A stretch of DNA of 64,000 nucleotides. It comes from Bacteroidota bacterium. GTDB lineage: Bacteria; Bacteroidota; Bacteroidia; Bacteroidales; FEN-979. The number at the start of each line of letters is the position of its first letter. The stretch's first letter is position 1. Below are positions 56,708 through 64,000 of the stretch, piece after piece. The position numbers were made by a program, and so were the translations under genes. Under the pieces are notes generated by a model. The model searched no databases, was not told the origin of the DNA, and saw only the letters and a program-made list of their open reading frames with translations. Location of the stretch: the NCBI GenBank assembly GCA_026391835.1, contig JAPLDF010000034.1:62001-126000 (forward strand). The letters run 5' to 3'.

Positions 56708-56782
56708 TACCGCGAAGACGCCAAGACGCTAAATTCTATTTAATTATAAATGAATCATTTGCGTCTTTGCGTCTTCGCGGTA
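56708..56782. repeat. Nearly perfect 26-bp inverted repeat (CCGCGAAGACGC type)
   Basis: Left arm 56708-56734 (TACCGCGAAGACGCCAAGACG...) and right arm 56757-56782 (...GCGTCTTTGCGTCTTCGCGG...) differ at about two positions. It lies upstream of the acyl-CoA dehydrogenase gene, in its likely leader or promoter region. Confidence 0.88.
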
Positions 56783-56825
56783 GAATAAGTTTTCAGAATG
56801 GAACCAAAAATACAAATTAAAATTG

Positions 56826-56854
56826 ATAAAAAAAACCCGCCGGTGGGCGGGTTT
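56826..56854 (-). terminator. Rho-independent terminator after the small lipoprotein gene
   Basis: On the minus strand AAACCCGCC/GGCGGGTTT (56833-56841 and 56846-56854) form a 9-bp stem with a 4-nt loop, followed by a T-tract (56827-56835). It ends the lipoprotein transcript before the acyl-CoA dehydrogenase operon. Confidence 0.93.
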
Positions 56855-56861
56855 CAGCATA

Positions 56862-56895
56862 AAATCGTAAATCGAAAATTATAAATCGTAAATCC
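56862..56895. repeat. TCGTAAA-type tandem units
   Basis: ATCGTAAATCG followed by ATAAATCGTAAATC: the same unit as at 1724-1769 and 12252-12279. It abuts the stop codon of the small lipoprotein gene. Confidence 0.7.
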
Positions 56896-57410
56896 TACTG
56901 TTGTTTCTCGTAAGTAATTTTAATGTCCCCAACGGGAGCATGCTCGATGACAACGATTTGTACCTTGCTGATCTCAAGGATCTCAATGGTGAATTTCATT
57001 TTATTCTCGATGTTTTTTGCCACGATCAGGGTGCCCTGGCCTTTCATTTTCCAGGTCGCATGCAATGGTTTGCCGGGAAAGTTTTTAATGGCGGTTTTAT
57101 TGGCAAAGATCTCCATGGTGGCACGCATCTCCGACTGGACGAGCCTGTCGAGCGTGGCATCTTTTCGGGAGGCACCGCCTTCACCGGCAGGCTTGCCTGT
57201 TTTTGACTGTTTCTGGGCTGAATTTCCGGCCTGCGTGGCTGCAGCCTTCAGCGCAACGGAGTCGACAATTTTTTCAACTTTGACGGGTTTCCATGTTCCC
57301 ACAATGAGTTTCTCGTTGGGGTGGGACGTAGCTGCACAGGAAGCAAAGATCACGACAGCAATAAAAAAGGCAATAAGGTTAACGTGTTTGTTTTTATTCA
57401 TGTTCATCAA
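56895..57410 (-). CDS. Small lipoprotein, unknown function
   Basis: A 171-residue lipoprotein (lipobox FASC, Cys25). The start of the mature part, KLIVGTWKPVKVE, and the short following strands (MRATMEIFANKTAIKNFPG, HATWKMKGQGTLIVA, KMKFTIEILEISKVQIVVIEH) suggest a lipocalin-like barrel of the kind many Bacteroidota secrete. A charged low-complexity insert sits at about 60-85 (QAGNSAQKQSKTGKPAGEGG). Single gene with terminator; function unknown. Confidence 0.75.
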   Translation of the reverse strand: MMNMNKNKHVNLIAFFIAVVIFASCAATSHPNEKLIVGTWKPVKVEKIVDSVALKAAATQAGNSAQKQSKTGKPAGEGGASRKDATLDRLVQSEMRATMEIFANKTAIKNFPGKPLHATWKMKGQGTLIVAKNIENKMKFTIEILEISKVQIVVIEHAPVGDIKITYEKQQ

Positions 57411-57440
57411 ATTTTGTGTTAAAACGAATAGTTTGGTTAA

Positions 57441-60128
57441 TTATTTTAATTCTTTTGAAACATCAACGGTCGAATCATGGGTATTTACTTTTACTTCGAA
57501 CCCCCGTTTGCGGAAAACGGCGATCATGCGCTGGTTGTCGGTGGTGGTCTGGGCCACGATTTTCTTCAGTTTCCCGCCTTCGATCACTTCAAGGCAAAAA
57601 TCGGTGATGATGTTCCCAAGATCCTTTTGCTGCCAGGCATCCGCGATCAGTATGGCATACTCAACCGTTTCGTGATCGGGATCAGCGACGAGACGGCCGA
57701 TGCCGATCAGCTTTTTTTGTCCATCCTCGAGGATTTCAGCCACGATCGCGATTTCGCGGTCATAGTCAATGTAGCAATACCGTGTAGCTACTTCATGGGT
57801 CTCCCAGTGAAAAAAATAGCGGAACCGGCTGTAAAGCGACTCCTTTGAACAGGCCCCGAGCATCGCCAGCCACAGGGGCTCATCCTCCGGCTTGATGGGG
57901 CGTAAAAGAACCGCCGTGCCATCCTGGAGCGTGGTTGATTTTACATATTTCTCAGGATAGGGATGCAACGCAAGATGGGAATAGGGATCATCTTCCCTCC
58001 TTGCAGCCAGCGGATCCACAACAATGCGGGCATCAAGGGCGATGACATCTTCGGGGGTGACAAGCAACGGGTTGATGTCGAGTTCGGTGATCTCGGGGTA
58101 GTCGGCAGCAAGATATGACAGCCTGATCAGAACCTGGATCAGTTTTTCGATATTCTTTGCAGGGGTGCCGCGATATCCCCTGAGCAGGGGATAGATCTTG
58201 AGCGATTCGATCATATGGCGCGCCAGCCGTTCGTTCAGCGGCGGAAATCCCAGCGCCTTGTCGCCAAACAGATCGGCCGTGATCCCGCCCATGCCAACCA
58301 TGAGTACCGTGCCGAAAACTTTGTCTTTCTTGATGCCAAGGATCATCTCCACCGAATCTTTGGCCGGGGCCATCTTTTGAACGGTCACCCCTTCGATCCG
58401 GGCTTCGGGACGTTTCAGTTTGGCCGTTTCCATGATCCGTTCAAATGCAGCCCTGACGAGTTTTTCAGTGCCAAGATCAAGTTGCACCCCTCCCACATCC
58501 GACTTATGGGTAATATCGGGGGAGTGAATTTTAAGTACCACCGGGTAGCCGATGCGGCCGGATATTTCAACCGCATCCTCAGCACTGGCTGCAAAATAAG
58601 GTTTGGTCGTGGAGATCCCAAAGTTTTCAAGGATGGTCTTGGAGGTGTTTTCAGGGAGTACTGTCTCCTGCCCTGCAATGAGTTGATTGAATGATTCCCT
58701 CAGTTGCCGGCGGTCGAGGGTGAATTCAACCGGGATATCTTTGGGCGTTTCATAAAGTGTTGCCAGGTTCCGGTTGTACGCCACCATGGTCATAAATGCC
58801 CTGATGGCCTGCTCGGGTGTTTTATACGACGGGATGCCGTGCTCAACAAGTATGTCATCGGCCGCATGCATGCTCTGCCCGCCGAGCCAGGCTGCAAGGA
58901 TTGGTTTCCGGGTGGTGGAGACAAGGGCGCTGATCTCCTTTGCCGTGGCATCCGGGTTGGTCATGGCCTGGGGCGTGAGGATAACCAGCACGGCATCCAC
59001 CCCTTCGTCGGCAAGAACGATCTGGGTGGCTTTGGCAATGCGCTTTGCACGGGCGTCTCCCAGCACATCCACCGGGTTGCCGTGCGACCAGTAAGCGGGG
59101 AGGTTTTCATTGAGCAGGAGCATGGTTTGATCCGAGAGTTCCGCCAGTACCCCGTGTGCTGCGATCAGGGCATCCGTAGCCATCACGCCCGGTCCGCCGG
59201 CATTGGTGATGATCCCCAGCCGGGGCCCCTGCGGGAATTTACCGCGTCCGATCATCTCCGCCACGCTGAAGATGTCGCCGATTTCATACACCCTGGCCAA
59301 CCCTGCCCGCTGAAAGGCAGCATCATAAACGGCATCTTCAGAAGCCATGGCCCCGGTGTGCGAAGCTGCAACCTGTGCCGACTCGGGGAACCTCCCGGCT
59401 TTATAAACGATGATAGGCTTTTTACGGGCAAAAGCCCGCGCAGCGGTCATGAATTTCCGTGCATTTTTGATCGATTCAATATAGAGGATGATGCAGTGTG
59501 TCTGCTCATCTTCACCAAAATAGTCAATCAGGTCGCCAAACTCGACATCGATGCTGTTCCCGATGGAGACAAACTGCGAAAACCCGATTTTCCCTTCAAT
59601 GGCCCAGTCAAGAACCGAGGTACACAGGGCGCCCGACTGCGAAATGAAGGCAATGCTCCCCGGTTTCGGCATGTCGGTCGCAAATGAGGCGTTCAGCTTA
59701 AGCCCCGGAACGATGATTCCCAGGCAGTTCGGCCCGATGGCACGCATGCCTTCGTATTTGCGGATTTCCGCACTGATCATTTCTTCAAGCCTGTTTCCCT
59801 CTTCACCGGTCTCCTTAAACCCGGCCGACATGATGATGATCCCACGGATACCAAAATCTCCGCACTCCCTGATCACGGATAAAACTTTTTCGGCAGCCGA
59901 ACAGATAATCGCAAGGTCAGGGATTTTGGGCAAGGATGTCACCGAAGGATAACAAGGAATCCCCATCACGGCTTCATGGTCAGGGTTGACAGGGTAAACC
60001 ACTCCCCTGAAGCCGCCGCTGACAAGGTTTATCAGCACCTTCCCGCTCACACTGTTGGGATTGGTGGTGACACCGATCAGTGCGATCCGCTGGGGGTTGA
60101 AGATGTTGTTGAGTTTGTGGATGTTCAT
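57441..60128 (-). CDS. ADP-forming acyl-CoA ligase fused to GNAT acetyltransferase
   Basis: An 895-residue protein. It has a CoA-binding domain (about 10-110, NPNSVSGKVLINLVSGGF), the ligase domain with phospho-His257 in SHTGAMAS, an ATP-grasp domain (about 500-715) and a C-terminal GNAT domain (about 740-895). Fusions of this type are known either as ADP-forming acyl-CoA synthetases or as lysine acetyltransferases (Pat-like) regulating acyl-CoA enzymes. Because a short-chain acyl-CoA operon lies next to it, either reading fits. A -7 element at 60248 places an octamer array in its leader. Confidence 0.9.
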   Translation of the reverse strand: MNIHKLNNIFNPQRIALIGVTTNPNSVSGKVLINLVSGGFRGVVYPVNPDHEAVMGIPCYPSVTSLPKIPDLAIICSAAEKVLSVIRECGDFGIRGIIIMSAGFKETGEEGNRLEEMISAEIRKYEGMRAIGPNCLGIIVPGLKLNASFATDMPKPGSIAFISQSGALCTSVLDWAIEGKIGFSQFVSIGNSIDVEFGDLIDYFGEDEQTHCIILYIESIKNARKFMTAARAFARKKPIIVYKAGRFPESAQVAASHTGAMASEDAVYDAAFQRAGLARVYEIGDIFSVAEMIGRGKFPQGPRLGIITNAGGPGVMATDALIAAHGVLAELSDQTMLLLNENLPAYWSHGNPVDVLGDARAKRIAKATQIVLADEGVDAVLVILTPQAMTNPDATAKEISALVSTTRKPILAAWLGGQSMHAADDILVEHGIPSYKTPEQAIRAFMTMVAYNRNLATLYETPKDIPVEFTLDRRQLRESFNQLIAGQETVLPENTSKTILENFGISTTKPYFAASAEDAVEISGRIGYPVVLKIHSPDITHKSDVGGVQLDLGTEKLVRAAFERIMETAKLKRPEARIEGVTVQKMAPAKDSVEMILGIKKDKVFGTVLMVGMGGITADLFGDKALGFPPLNERLARHMIESLKIYPLLRGYRGTPAKNIEKLIQVLIRLSYLAADYPEITELDINPLLVTPEDVIALDARIVVDPLAARREDDPYSHLALHPYPEKYVKSTTLQDGTAVLLRPIKPEDEPLWLAMLGACSKESLYSRFRYFFHWETHEVATRYCYIDYDREIAIVAEILEDGQKKLIGIGRLVADPDHETVEYAILIADAWQQKDLGNIITDFCLEVIEGGKLKKIVAQTTTDNQRMIAVFRKRGFEVKVNTHDSTVDVSKELK

Positions 60129-60130
60129 GT

Positions 60131-60210
60131 AAACAGGTAAACAAGTGAACAGGTAAACGGGTAAACGGGTGAACAGGTAAACGGGTGAACGGGTAAACGG
60201 GTGAACGGGT
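60131..60210. repeat. Ten tandem GGTAAACG/GGTGAACA octamers in the leader of the acyl-CoA ligase gene
   Basis: Ten 8-bp units (AAACAGGT, AAACGGGT, GAACGGGT variants) begin 2 bases from the start codon at 60128 and run back to 60210. With the -7 element at 60248-60255 the array would be transcribed as most of the 5' leader. Same unit as the hairpin at 26613-26712. The rest of the 341-bp gap up to 60469 holds the promoter and a hairpin. Confidence 0.93.
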
Positions 60211-60247
60211 AATTCCGGGTTTTGTCGTAATGTTGTTCCTTCGGGGG

Positions 60248-60255
60248 CAAATTTA
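60248..60255 (-). promoter_or_regulatory. Promoter for the acyl-CoA ligase/GNAT gene
   Basis: Minus strand TAAATTTG, a full TAnnTTTG match, with TTG on the minus strand at 60276-60274, 18 bp upstream. It predicts a leader of about 110 nt that contains the octamer array. Confidence 0.55.
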
Positions 60256-60296
60256 GGGTTAATTTCCGGAACACAAAAGGGTTATGGTTTGGCTTT

Positions 60297-60365
60297 TACC
60301 ACCAAGGCACTAAGGGCACTTAGAAACACTTAGTGAATCTTTGTGTTCTACGTGCCTTAGTGGTT
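60297..60365. repeat. Imperfect hairpin, CCACCAAGGCACTAAG type
   Basis: Left arm 60297-60330 (ACCACCAAGGCACTAAGGG...) and right arm 60333-60365 (...GTGCCTTAGTGGTT) are imperfect inverted copies in the divergent gap. Same type as at 28172, 33297 and 56708. Confidence 0.85.
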
Positions 60366-60469
60366 CCTTTCGTTGTCTTCTTAGCGCCTCAATGGCTGAT
60401 ATCCTGTTATCAAAATCACAATTGCAAAAAAAATCGCACCTTTGCATCCGATTTTCAAAACCGGCACTT

Positions 60470-61897
60470 ATGAAACACCTGTTATTCATTACTTTATCTT
60501 TTTTTCTCGGAACATTCCAACTCCTGGCTCAAAACCCTGCACCAAAAACCGAACCTGGCGCAAAACAGGATGCCGCAGAAGCAAAGAAAGCGCCGCTTTT
60601 CGGCATCCATTTTTCGGGGTATGTCAACACGGATATTTTCTTTGATACACGCCAGACCGTGATGGCACGGGAGGGGCAGTGGCTTTTTTATCCCGAAAAG
60701 ATGAAACTTGATCCCGATGGAAAAGATATCAACGCAAAAGGCACGTATAACATCCTGAGCATCCAGACCAGGGTATCGGGAAACATCACCGGTCCTGATA
60801 TATTCAATGCCAAAACCTCGGGTTTGATTGAAGGGGAGTTTTATGGAAACATCAATGTCAACATCAATTCATTCAGGCTCAGGCACGCTTTTGTCAAATT
60901 AAACTGGGCCAAAACAGAGCTGTTGCTGGGACAGACGTGGCACCCCCTGTATGTGCCGGCATGCACGCCCGAACCCGTTTCGCTGAATGCCGGCGCCCCG
61001 TTCGTCATCTTTACACGCAACCCGCAGGTTCGGGTTACCCGGCAACTGGGTAATTTCAAACTGCTCCTGGCAGCTGTCTCGCAGGTGGATGCCACCAGTA
61101 CAGGGCCCGACGGCCCCAGCCCGAAATACCTGCGCAACTCAATTGTTCCCGAACTGGCTTTCCAGGTGCAATACGGGTTGATCAATGCTGAGAGGAAAAC
61201 CGAATTCATGATTGGTGCCAGTGTTGATTACCTGATGTTGACCCCACGGCTGGGAACCAAAGTTGTGGTCAGGCCTGCGTATGACTCTGTAAAAAACAAT
61301 GTAGTGGTCCATGCTGATGCGGTCATTGTGAATTACAAAACCACCGCCAAATCCACCGCCCTTACAGCCAACTTCTTTGCAAAGCTGAAATTGCCAAAAA
61401 TCACCATGAAAGTTGGTGGTGTTTACGGGGAAAATTGTTACGCATTCAACATGATTGGCGGATATGCCGTTAAAAGCGTGACGGACCCCCTGAAAGGCAT
61501 TGTTGATTATGCTCCCATCCGTACCGCATCCATATGGGGCGAATTCAAGACCAACGGCCCGAAATGGTCAGCAGGCATCTATGCGGCGTACAGCAAAAAC
61601 TTCGGTGCCGGAACAGGCCTCTGTTATGTGAAAAATGCCGACCTTTTCCAGGTTCTCCCGATCGCCGGATCAGTTCCCGCAAACATTGCCGAACCGTTCT
61701 ATTCGCGCGGCGCAAACATCGATTACCTCTATCGTGTAGCCCCAAGGCTTGTGCTTACGGTCAGCAAACTTAAAATCGCGGGGGAACTTGACTACACCGT
61801 GGCGGCTTATGGCAAGATAACCGACAAAGGGCTGGTCTCCGACTCGAAAGAGATCGGGAACCTCAGGATCCTGCTTGGGGTTTACTACTATTTTTAA
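60470..61897 (+). CDS. Porin-like outer-membrane protein
   Basis: A 475-residue protein from the start at 60470 (MKHLLFITLSFFLGTFQLLAQ, a clear signal peptide). The mature part is rich in alternating strands ending in aromatics (FSGYVNTDIFFDTRQTV, INSFRLRHAFVKLNW, KLLLAAVSQVD) and ends in a C-terminal LLGVYYYF, typical of outer-membrane barrels. A short charged linker (PAPKTEPGAKQDAAEAKK) follows the signal. Substrate unknown. A near-match -7 element (CACCTTTG, 60437-60444) lies upstream. In-frame starts from 60341 lie in or before the hairpin and are unlikely. Confidence 0.8.
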   Translation: MKHLLFITLSFFLGTFQLLAQNPAPKTEPGAKQDAAEAKKAPLFGIHFSGYVNTDIFFDTRQTVMAREGQWLFYPEKMKLDPDGKDINAKGTYNILSIQTRVSGNITGPDIFNAKTSGLIEGEFYGNINVNINSFRLRHAFVKLNWAKTELLLGQTWHPLYVPACTPEPVSLNAGAPFVIFTRNPQVRVTRQLGNFKLLLAAVSQVDATSTGPDGPSPKYLRNSIVPELAFQVQYGLINAERKTEFMIGASVDYLMLTPRLGTKVVVRPAYDSVKNNVVVHADAVIVNYKTTAKSTALTANFFAKLKLPKITMKVGGVYGENCYAFNMIGGYAVKSVTDPLKGIVDYAPIRTASIWGEFKTNGPKWSAGIYAAYSKNFGAGTGLCYVKNADLFQVLPIAGSVPANIAEPFYSRGANIDYLYRVAPRLVLTVSKLKIAGELDYTVAAYGKITDKGLVSDSKEIGNLRILLGVYYYF

Positions 61898-61957
61898 ACA
61901 CTTTTCATTTCCGGGTATTACCTTTTCATTCTTTTCCCGATTAAGCAGGAAAAGAAT

Positions 61958-62398
61958 ATGGAAAACAAGCTTTCTGTTTCAGAAGAGCTGCTGGTTCAAC
62001 GAATTTTTTCGATTAGGGGAAGGAAAATAATGCTGGACTTTGATCTGGCAATGTTGTATGGTGTGGAAACACGTGCACTCAAACAACAGGTGAAAAGGAA
62101 CCTTGAAAGATTCCCCATCGATTTTATGTTCCAGTTGACAAAAGCCGAATGGGATGAACTTATCACAAATTGTGATAAGTTCCCTGTAAAAATCCGGCAC
62201 TACCCATTGCCTCCTCTTGCTTTTACCGAACAGGGCGTTGCAATGCTTTCCAGTGTATTACGATCAAAAAGAGCCATCATGGTCAACATTGCCATTATGC
62301 GCGCATTTGTCAATCTCCGCCAGCTGATCGATGCCAACAAAAACCTGCTGAAACGGATCGACTCCCTGGAAGAAAAACTGATTCACTTAACCAGGTAA
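61958..62398 (+). CDS. ORF6N domain protein
   Basis: A 146-residue protein with the ORF6N DNA-binding-type domain: [33 protein letters not shown], then [11 protein letters not shown] and the second half [24 protein letters not shown]. Family members in phages act as antirepressors; chromosomal Bacteroidota copies usually run to 170-190 residues, so this one is short and ends in [10 protein letters not shown]. Its last 16 bases overlap the 3' end of the convergent thioredoxin-like gene. No phage genes nearby. Confidence 0.85.
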   Translation: MENKLSVSEELLVQRIFSIRGRKIMLDFDLAMLYGVETRALKQQVKRNLERFPIDFMFQLTKAEWDELITNCDKFPVKIRHYPLPPLAFTEQGVAMLSSVLRSKRAIMVNIAIMRAFVNLRQLIDANKNLLKRIDSLEEKLIHLTR

Positions 62399-62904
62399 GT
62401 AGCCGGATCCACCGCCTTTACACTCCACATTTTAAGAAAGGTGACCACTTTGGCGGTGTCATATCCCTTTACCTGGCAGTGTTCCAGTATGCCTGAATCC
62501 TGGATGTGCAGAACCTTCCCGTCGCCATTGAGGATGACGAAAACCGGGTAGCCAAATCGGTTGGGATACCCGAATTCACGGAAAAGCCCGTAATCTCTCT
62601 TTTTCTTATCCTGCGATACGTTGGCCATCATGTAAACATAATCCGCCTTTATCAGCGAATCAATAGGCTGCGCCCCATTGGCCATCGCGTGAAACCTGAG
62701 GCACCACGGGCACCAGTTGCCGCCGAACTGGATCAGGACATGCTTGTTCTCTTTTTTGGCGAGTGCCGTCGCCTTTTTCAGGTCGGCACGGATATCCTGG
62801 TTTTCGTTATAGGGTTTGGCCGGCGTTTGGGCTGATACAGTGACAAGTGACAGGTGACAAATGACAAATGACAGGATGGCTATGGAGTTGATTATTTGTT
62901 TCAT
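62383..62904 (-). CDS. Exported thioredoxin-like protein
   Basis: A 173-residue protein with signal peptide (core [15 protein letters not shown]) and a thioredoxin-like domain with GGNWCPWC (Cys65, Cys68). The fold resembles DsbD-C/thioredoxin_7 proteins that reduce periplasmic thiols. The hydrophobic core of the signal peptide is encoded by five tandem GTGACAA-type heptamers (62840-62874). The gene's 3' end overlaps the ORF6N gene by 16 bp on the opposite strand. Confidence 0.88.
   Translation of the reverse strand: MKQIINSIAILSFVICHLSLVTVSAQTPAKPYNENQDIRADLKKATALAKKENKHVLIQFGGNWCPWCLRFHAMANGAQPIDSLIKADYVYMMANVSQDKKKRDYGLFREFGYPNRFGYPVFVILNGDGKVLHIQDSGILEHCQVKGYDTAKVVTFLKMWSVKAVDPATYLVK
62840..62874. 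repeat. Five GTGACAA-type heptamers inside a signal-peptide coding region
   Basis: GTGACAA, GTGACAG, GTGACAA, ATGACAA, ATGACAG on the plus strand. On the minus strand they are read as codons for about residues 10-22 of the thioredoxin-like protein. The unit equals that of the intergenic array at 14064-14119. Confidence 0.93.
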
Positions 62905-62982
62905 ATTGCGTGTGTTTTTGGGTTGCTAAGATAAGAAAAAGGCTTTTCGGTGCATGATTAAAACGGACCAGGTTTTTTCATG

Positions 62983-64000
62983 TTACATTTTACCCTTTCC
63001 CTTTGGTTTGAACACATTCCTGATGCTGAGGTAATCAAGGTAATAGAGCACTCTCAGCGAAAAGCTGTTCGACTGCGGCGCACGGAGGGTGTTGCCAAGG
63101 TCGGCAAAGTAGCTGTGAACCAGCTGGCCGTCATTGGTATTGATGGCATTCTTCCACACAACGCTGATCTCGCTTCCCGGGGCGAAATACCATACAACCT
63201 GCAGGTCGATCGTAAAGGCATTGAAGTTGATATCCTTGCCGCTGATGAACCGGGTTGGGGACAGCGACCCGTCTGCTTCAAGGGTGTTGAAGGAGAGGTA
63301 TTTTGCCTGCGACCAGTAGTGCCGGGCACGCAGGGTGACGGAAGCTTTGGTATTGAAAATGTAGCGGATATTCAGGATGTTGCTGAGTGTTGTGATATCG
63401 CGGCGGCCAAAACAGATGACCGGGTTGTTCAGCGAATCGAAACTTGTTTCTGCCCATCCGTTGTTGTTCAGGTCCTTCTCAAACTGGATGTCGAAGGTCA
63501 CCGACAGCCGGTCGCTGAAGCGGACACGGGGCGTAAACCCTGCATAATACCTGAAATTGTGGTTTTGCGGACTGTTCATGAACCCGAAGTTGTGGTGATA
63601 CCGGAAACTCTTCCGGTCGTTGGATGCGATGCGCCATTCGCCGGAATAGTTGAGAGGCATTTCATACACCCGGCCCCACACCCTTGGTTCATAGTAGTCG
63701 TTGAACCCAAGGGGCTGAATGTCGGCAACCAGCGCATTGATCCAGTAGCTTGTAAAAGTGATTGAATTGTTAATGTTCAAATCCACCGTTTTGAAATCGT
63801 AAGGCTTGTAAAGGGTGAGGTAGAGCAGCGCCAGGTCGGTTTGGGAATTGACGATCTTCCCTTTGGGATCGAAATCATACCATGAAAGCCGGAGCCGGTT
63901 GTAGGTCTCATTGTTGTAGGTAATGAACCCCATGTCGTTCGGATCGTATGTATCTCCGGTTTCCTGCCTGAGCAGCTGGCACTGGAACCTGCCGCTGGGT
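62983..64000 (-). CDS. DUF5916-type protein (5' partial)
   Basis: The frame is open to the end of the window; the residues just before the ATG at 63933 (TYDPND) match the family, so the gene starts beyond 64000. The visible 338 residues look like the large C-terminal beta-barrel part of DUF5916 proteins (WINALVADIQPLGFNDYYEPRVW, YAGFTPRVRFSDRLSVTF, FSLRVLYYLDYLSI). Family members have an N-terminal CBM9-like domain, not visible here, and are probably outer-membrane associated. Function unknown. Confidence 0.82.
   Translation of the reverse strand, partial: PSGRFQCQLLRQETGDTYDPNDMGFITYNNETYNRLRLSWYDFDPKGKIVNSQTDLALLYLTLYKPYDFKTVDLNINNSITFTSYWINALVADIQPLGFNDYYEPRVWGRVYEMPLNYSGEWRIASNDRKSFRYHHNFGFMNSPQNHNFRYYAGFTPRVRFSDRLSVTFDIQFEKDLNNNGWAETSFDSLNNPVICFGRRDITTLSNILNIRYIFNTKASVTLRARHYWSQAKYLSFNTLEADGSLSPTRFISGKDINFNAFTIDLQVVWYFAPGSEISVVWKNAINTNDGQLVHSYFADLGNTLRAPQSNSFSLRVLYYLDYLSIRNVFKPKGKGKM

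Noticed and set aside
58704-59687. 327-codon plus-strand frame antisense to the acyl-CoA ligase
   Set aside because: It lies wholly inside a clearly conserved gene, follows its codon pattern in mirror, and its translation resembles no family.
61958-62398. Prophage remnant around the ORF6N gene
   Set aside because: No other phage, integrase or tRNA-attachment features are nearby; a lone ORF6N gene is common in Bacteroidota chromosomes.
62980-63765. 261-codon plus-strand frame opposite the DUF5916 gene
   Set aside because: Antisense shadow of a conserved coding region; no recognisable protein features.

Overview
This 64 kb window is chromosomal DNA of a member of the Bacteroidota, most likely an unclassified Bacteroidales-type organism (my inference). 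The evidence is: secreted proteins with type IX secretion (T9SS) C-terminal sorting domains (genes at 2-1708, 30870-33275 and 46811-49861); the gliding/T9SS lipoprotein gldD beside ssb; a DUF5687-type ABC permease; a fused DAHP synthase/chorismate mutase; Bacteroidota -7 promoter elements (TAnnTTTG) in front of many genes; and almost no Shine-Dalgarno sequences. I found no rRNA, tRNA, CRISPR array, integrase, transposase or prophage module. Gene order looks like an ordinary core chromosome with short operons on both strands.

Layout. 1-4.3 kb: 3' part of a T9SS-secreted PKD-like protein, then two TlpA/thioredoxin-like envelope proteins. 4.4-10.4 kb: periplasmic GH38 alpha-mannosidase and an ABC exporter pair. 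10.5-14.1 kb: recX, prfB (with a programmed +1 frameshift), an ArsC-family protein and fumC. 14.1-20.8 kb (minus strand): GT39-like glycosyltransferase, Nramp metal transporter, aquaporin Z, a Gly/Tyr-rich lipoprotein, waaA (Kdo transferase) and an outer-membrane protein. 21-24.8 kb: C69 dipeptidase, a coiled-coil membrane protein and phosphofructokinase. 24.8-34.5 kb: recJ, asnS, a membrane protein, DAHP synthase/chorismate mutase, corA, an M14 carboxypeptidase, gldD and ssb. 34.7-43.4 kb: a polysaccharide locus (DUF2142 protein, four GT2 enzymes, one GT4 and one unclassified glycosyltransferase-like protein). 43.5-50.7 kb: an exo/endonuclease-phosphatase lipoprotein, a ferritin-like/VIT1 iron transporter, two metallo-beta-lactamase-fold hydrolases and a 1016-residue T9SS protein. 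50.8-60.1 kb: a short-chain acyl-CoA block of butyrate kinase, fused isobutyryl-CoA mutase IcmF, acyl-CoA dehydrogenase, and a little upstream an ADP-forming acyl-CoA ligase fused to a GNAT acetyltransferase. 60.4-64 kb: porin-like protein, ORF6N protein, a secreted thioredoxin-like protein and the 3' part of a DUF5916 protein.

The least expected signal lies between the genes. About nineteen gaps hold arrays of 7-9 bp units, either as simple tandem arrays or as hairpins whose two arms are built from the same unit. Unit sequences differ between loci, but several (GTGACAA, CCGCCTGT, GGTAAACG, TCGTAAA and a CCAAGGCACTAAG type) occur at two or more distant places. Some spill into coding sequence: one array encodes the hydrophobic core of a signal peptide and another arm encodes the tail of GldD. 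I regard this dispersed element family as the best candidate for something undescribed. Second in interest are the acyl-CoA dehydrogenase / IcmF / butyrate kinase cluster, a 43-residue leader ORF overlapping recX, and a phosphofructokinase with an unusual active-site combination.
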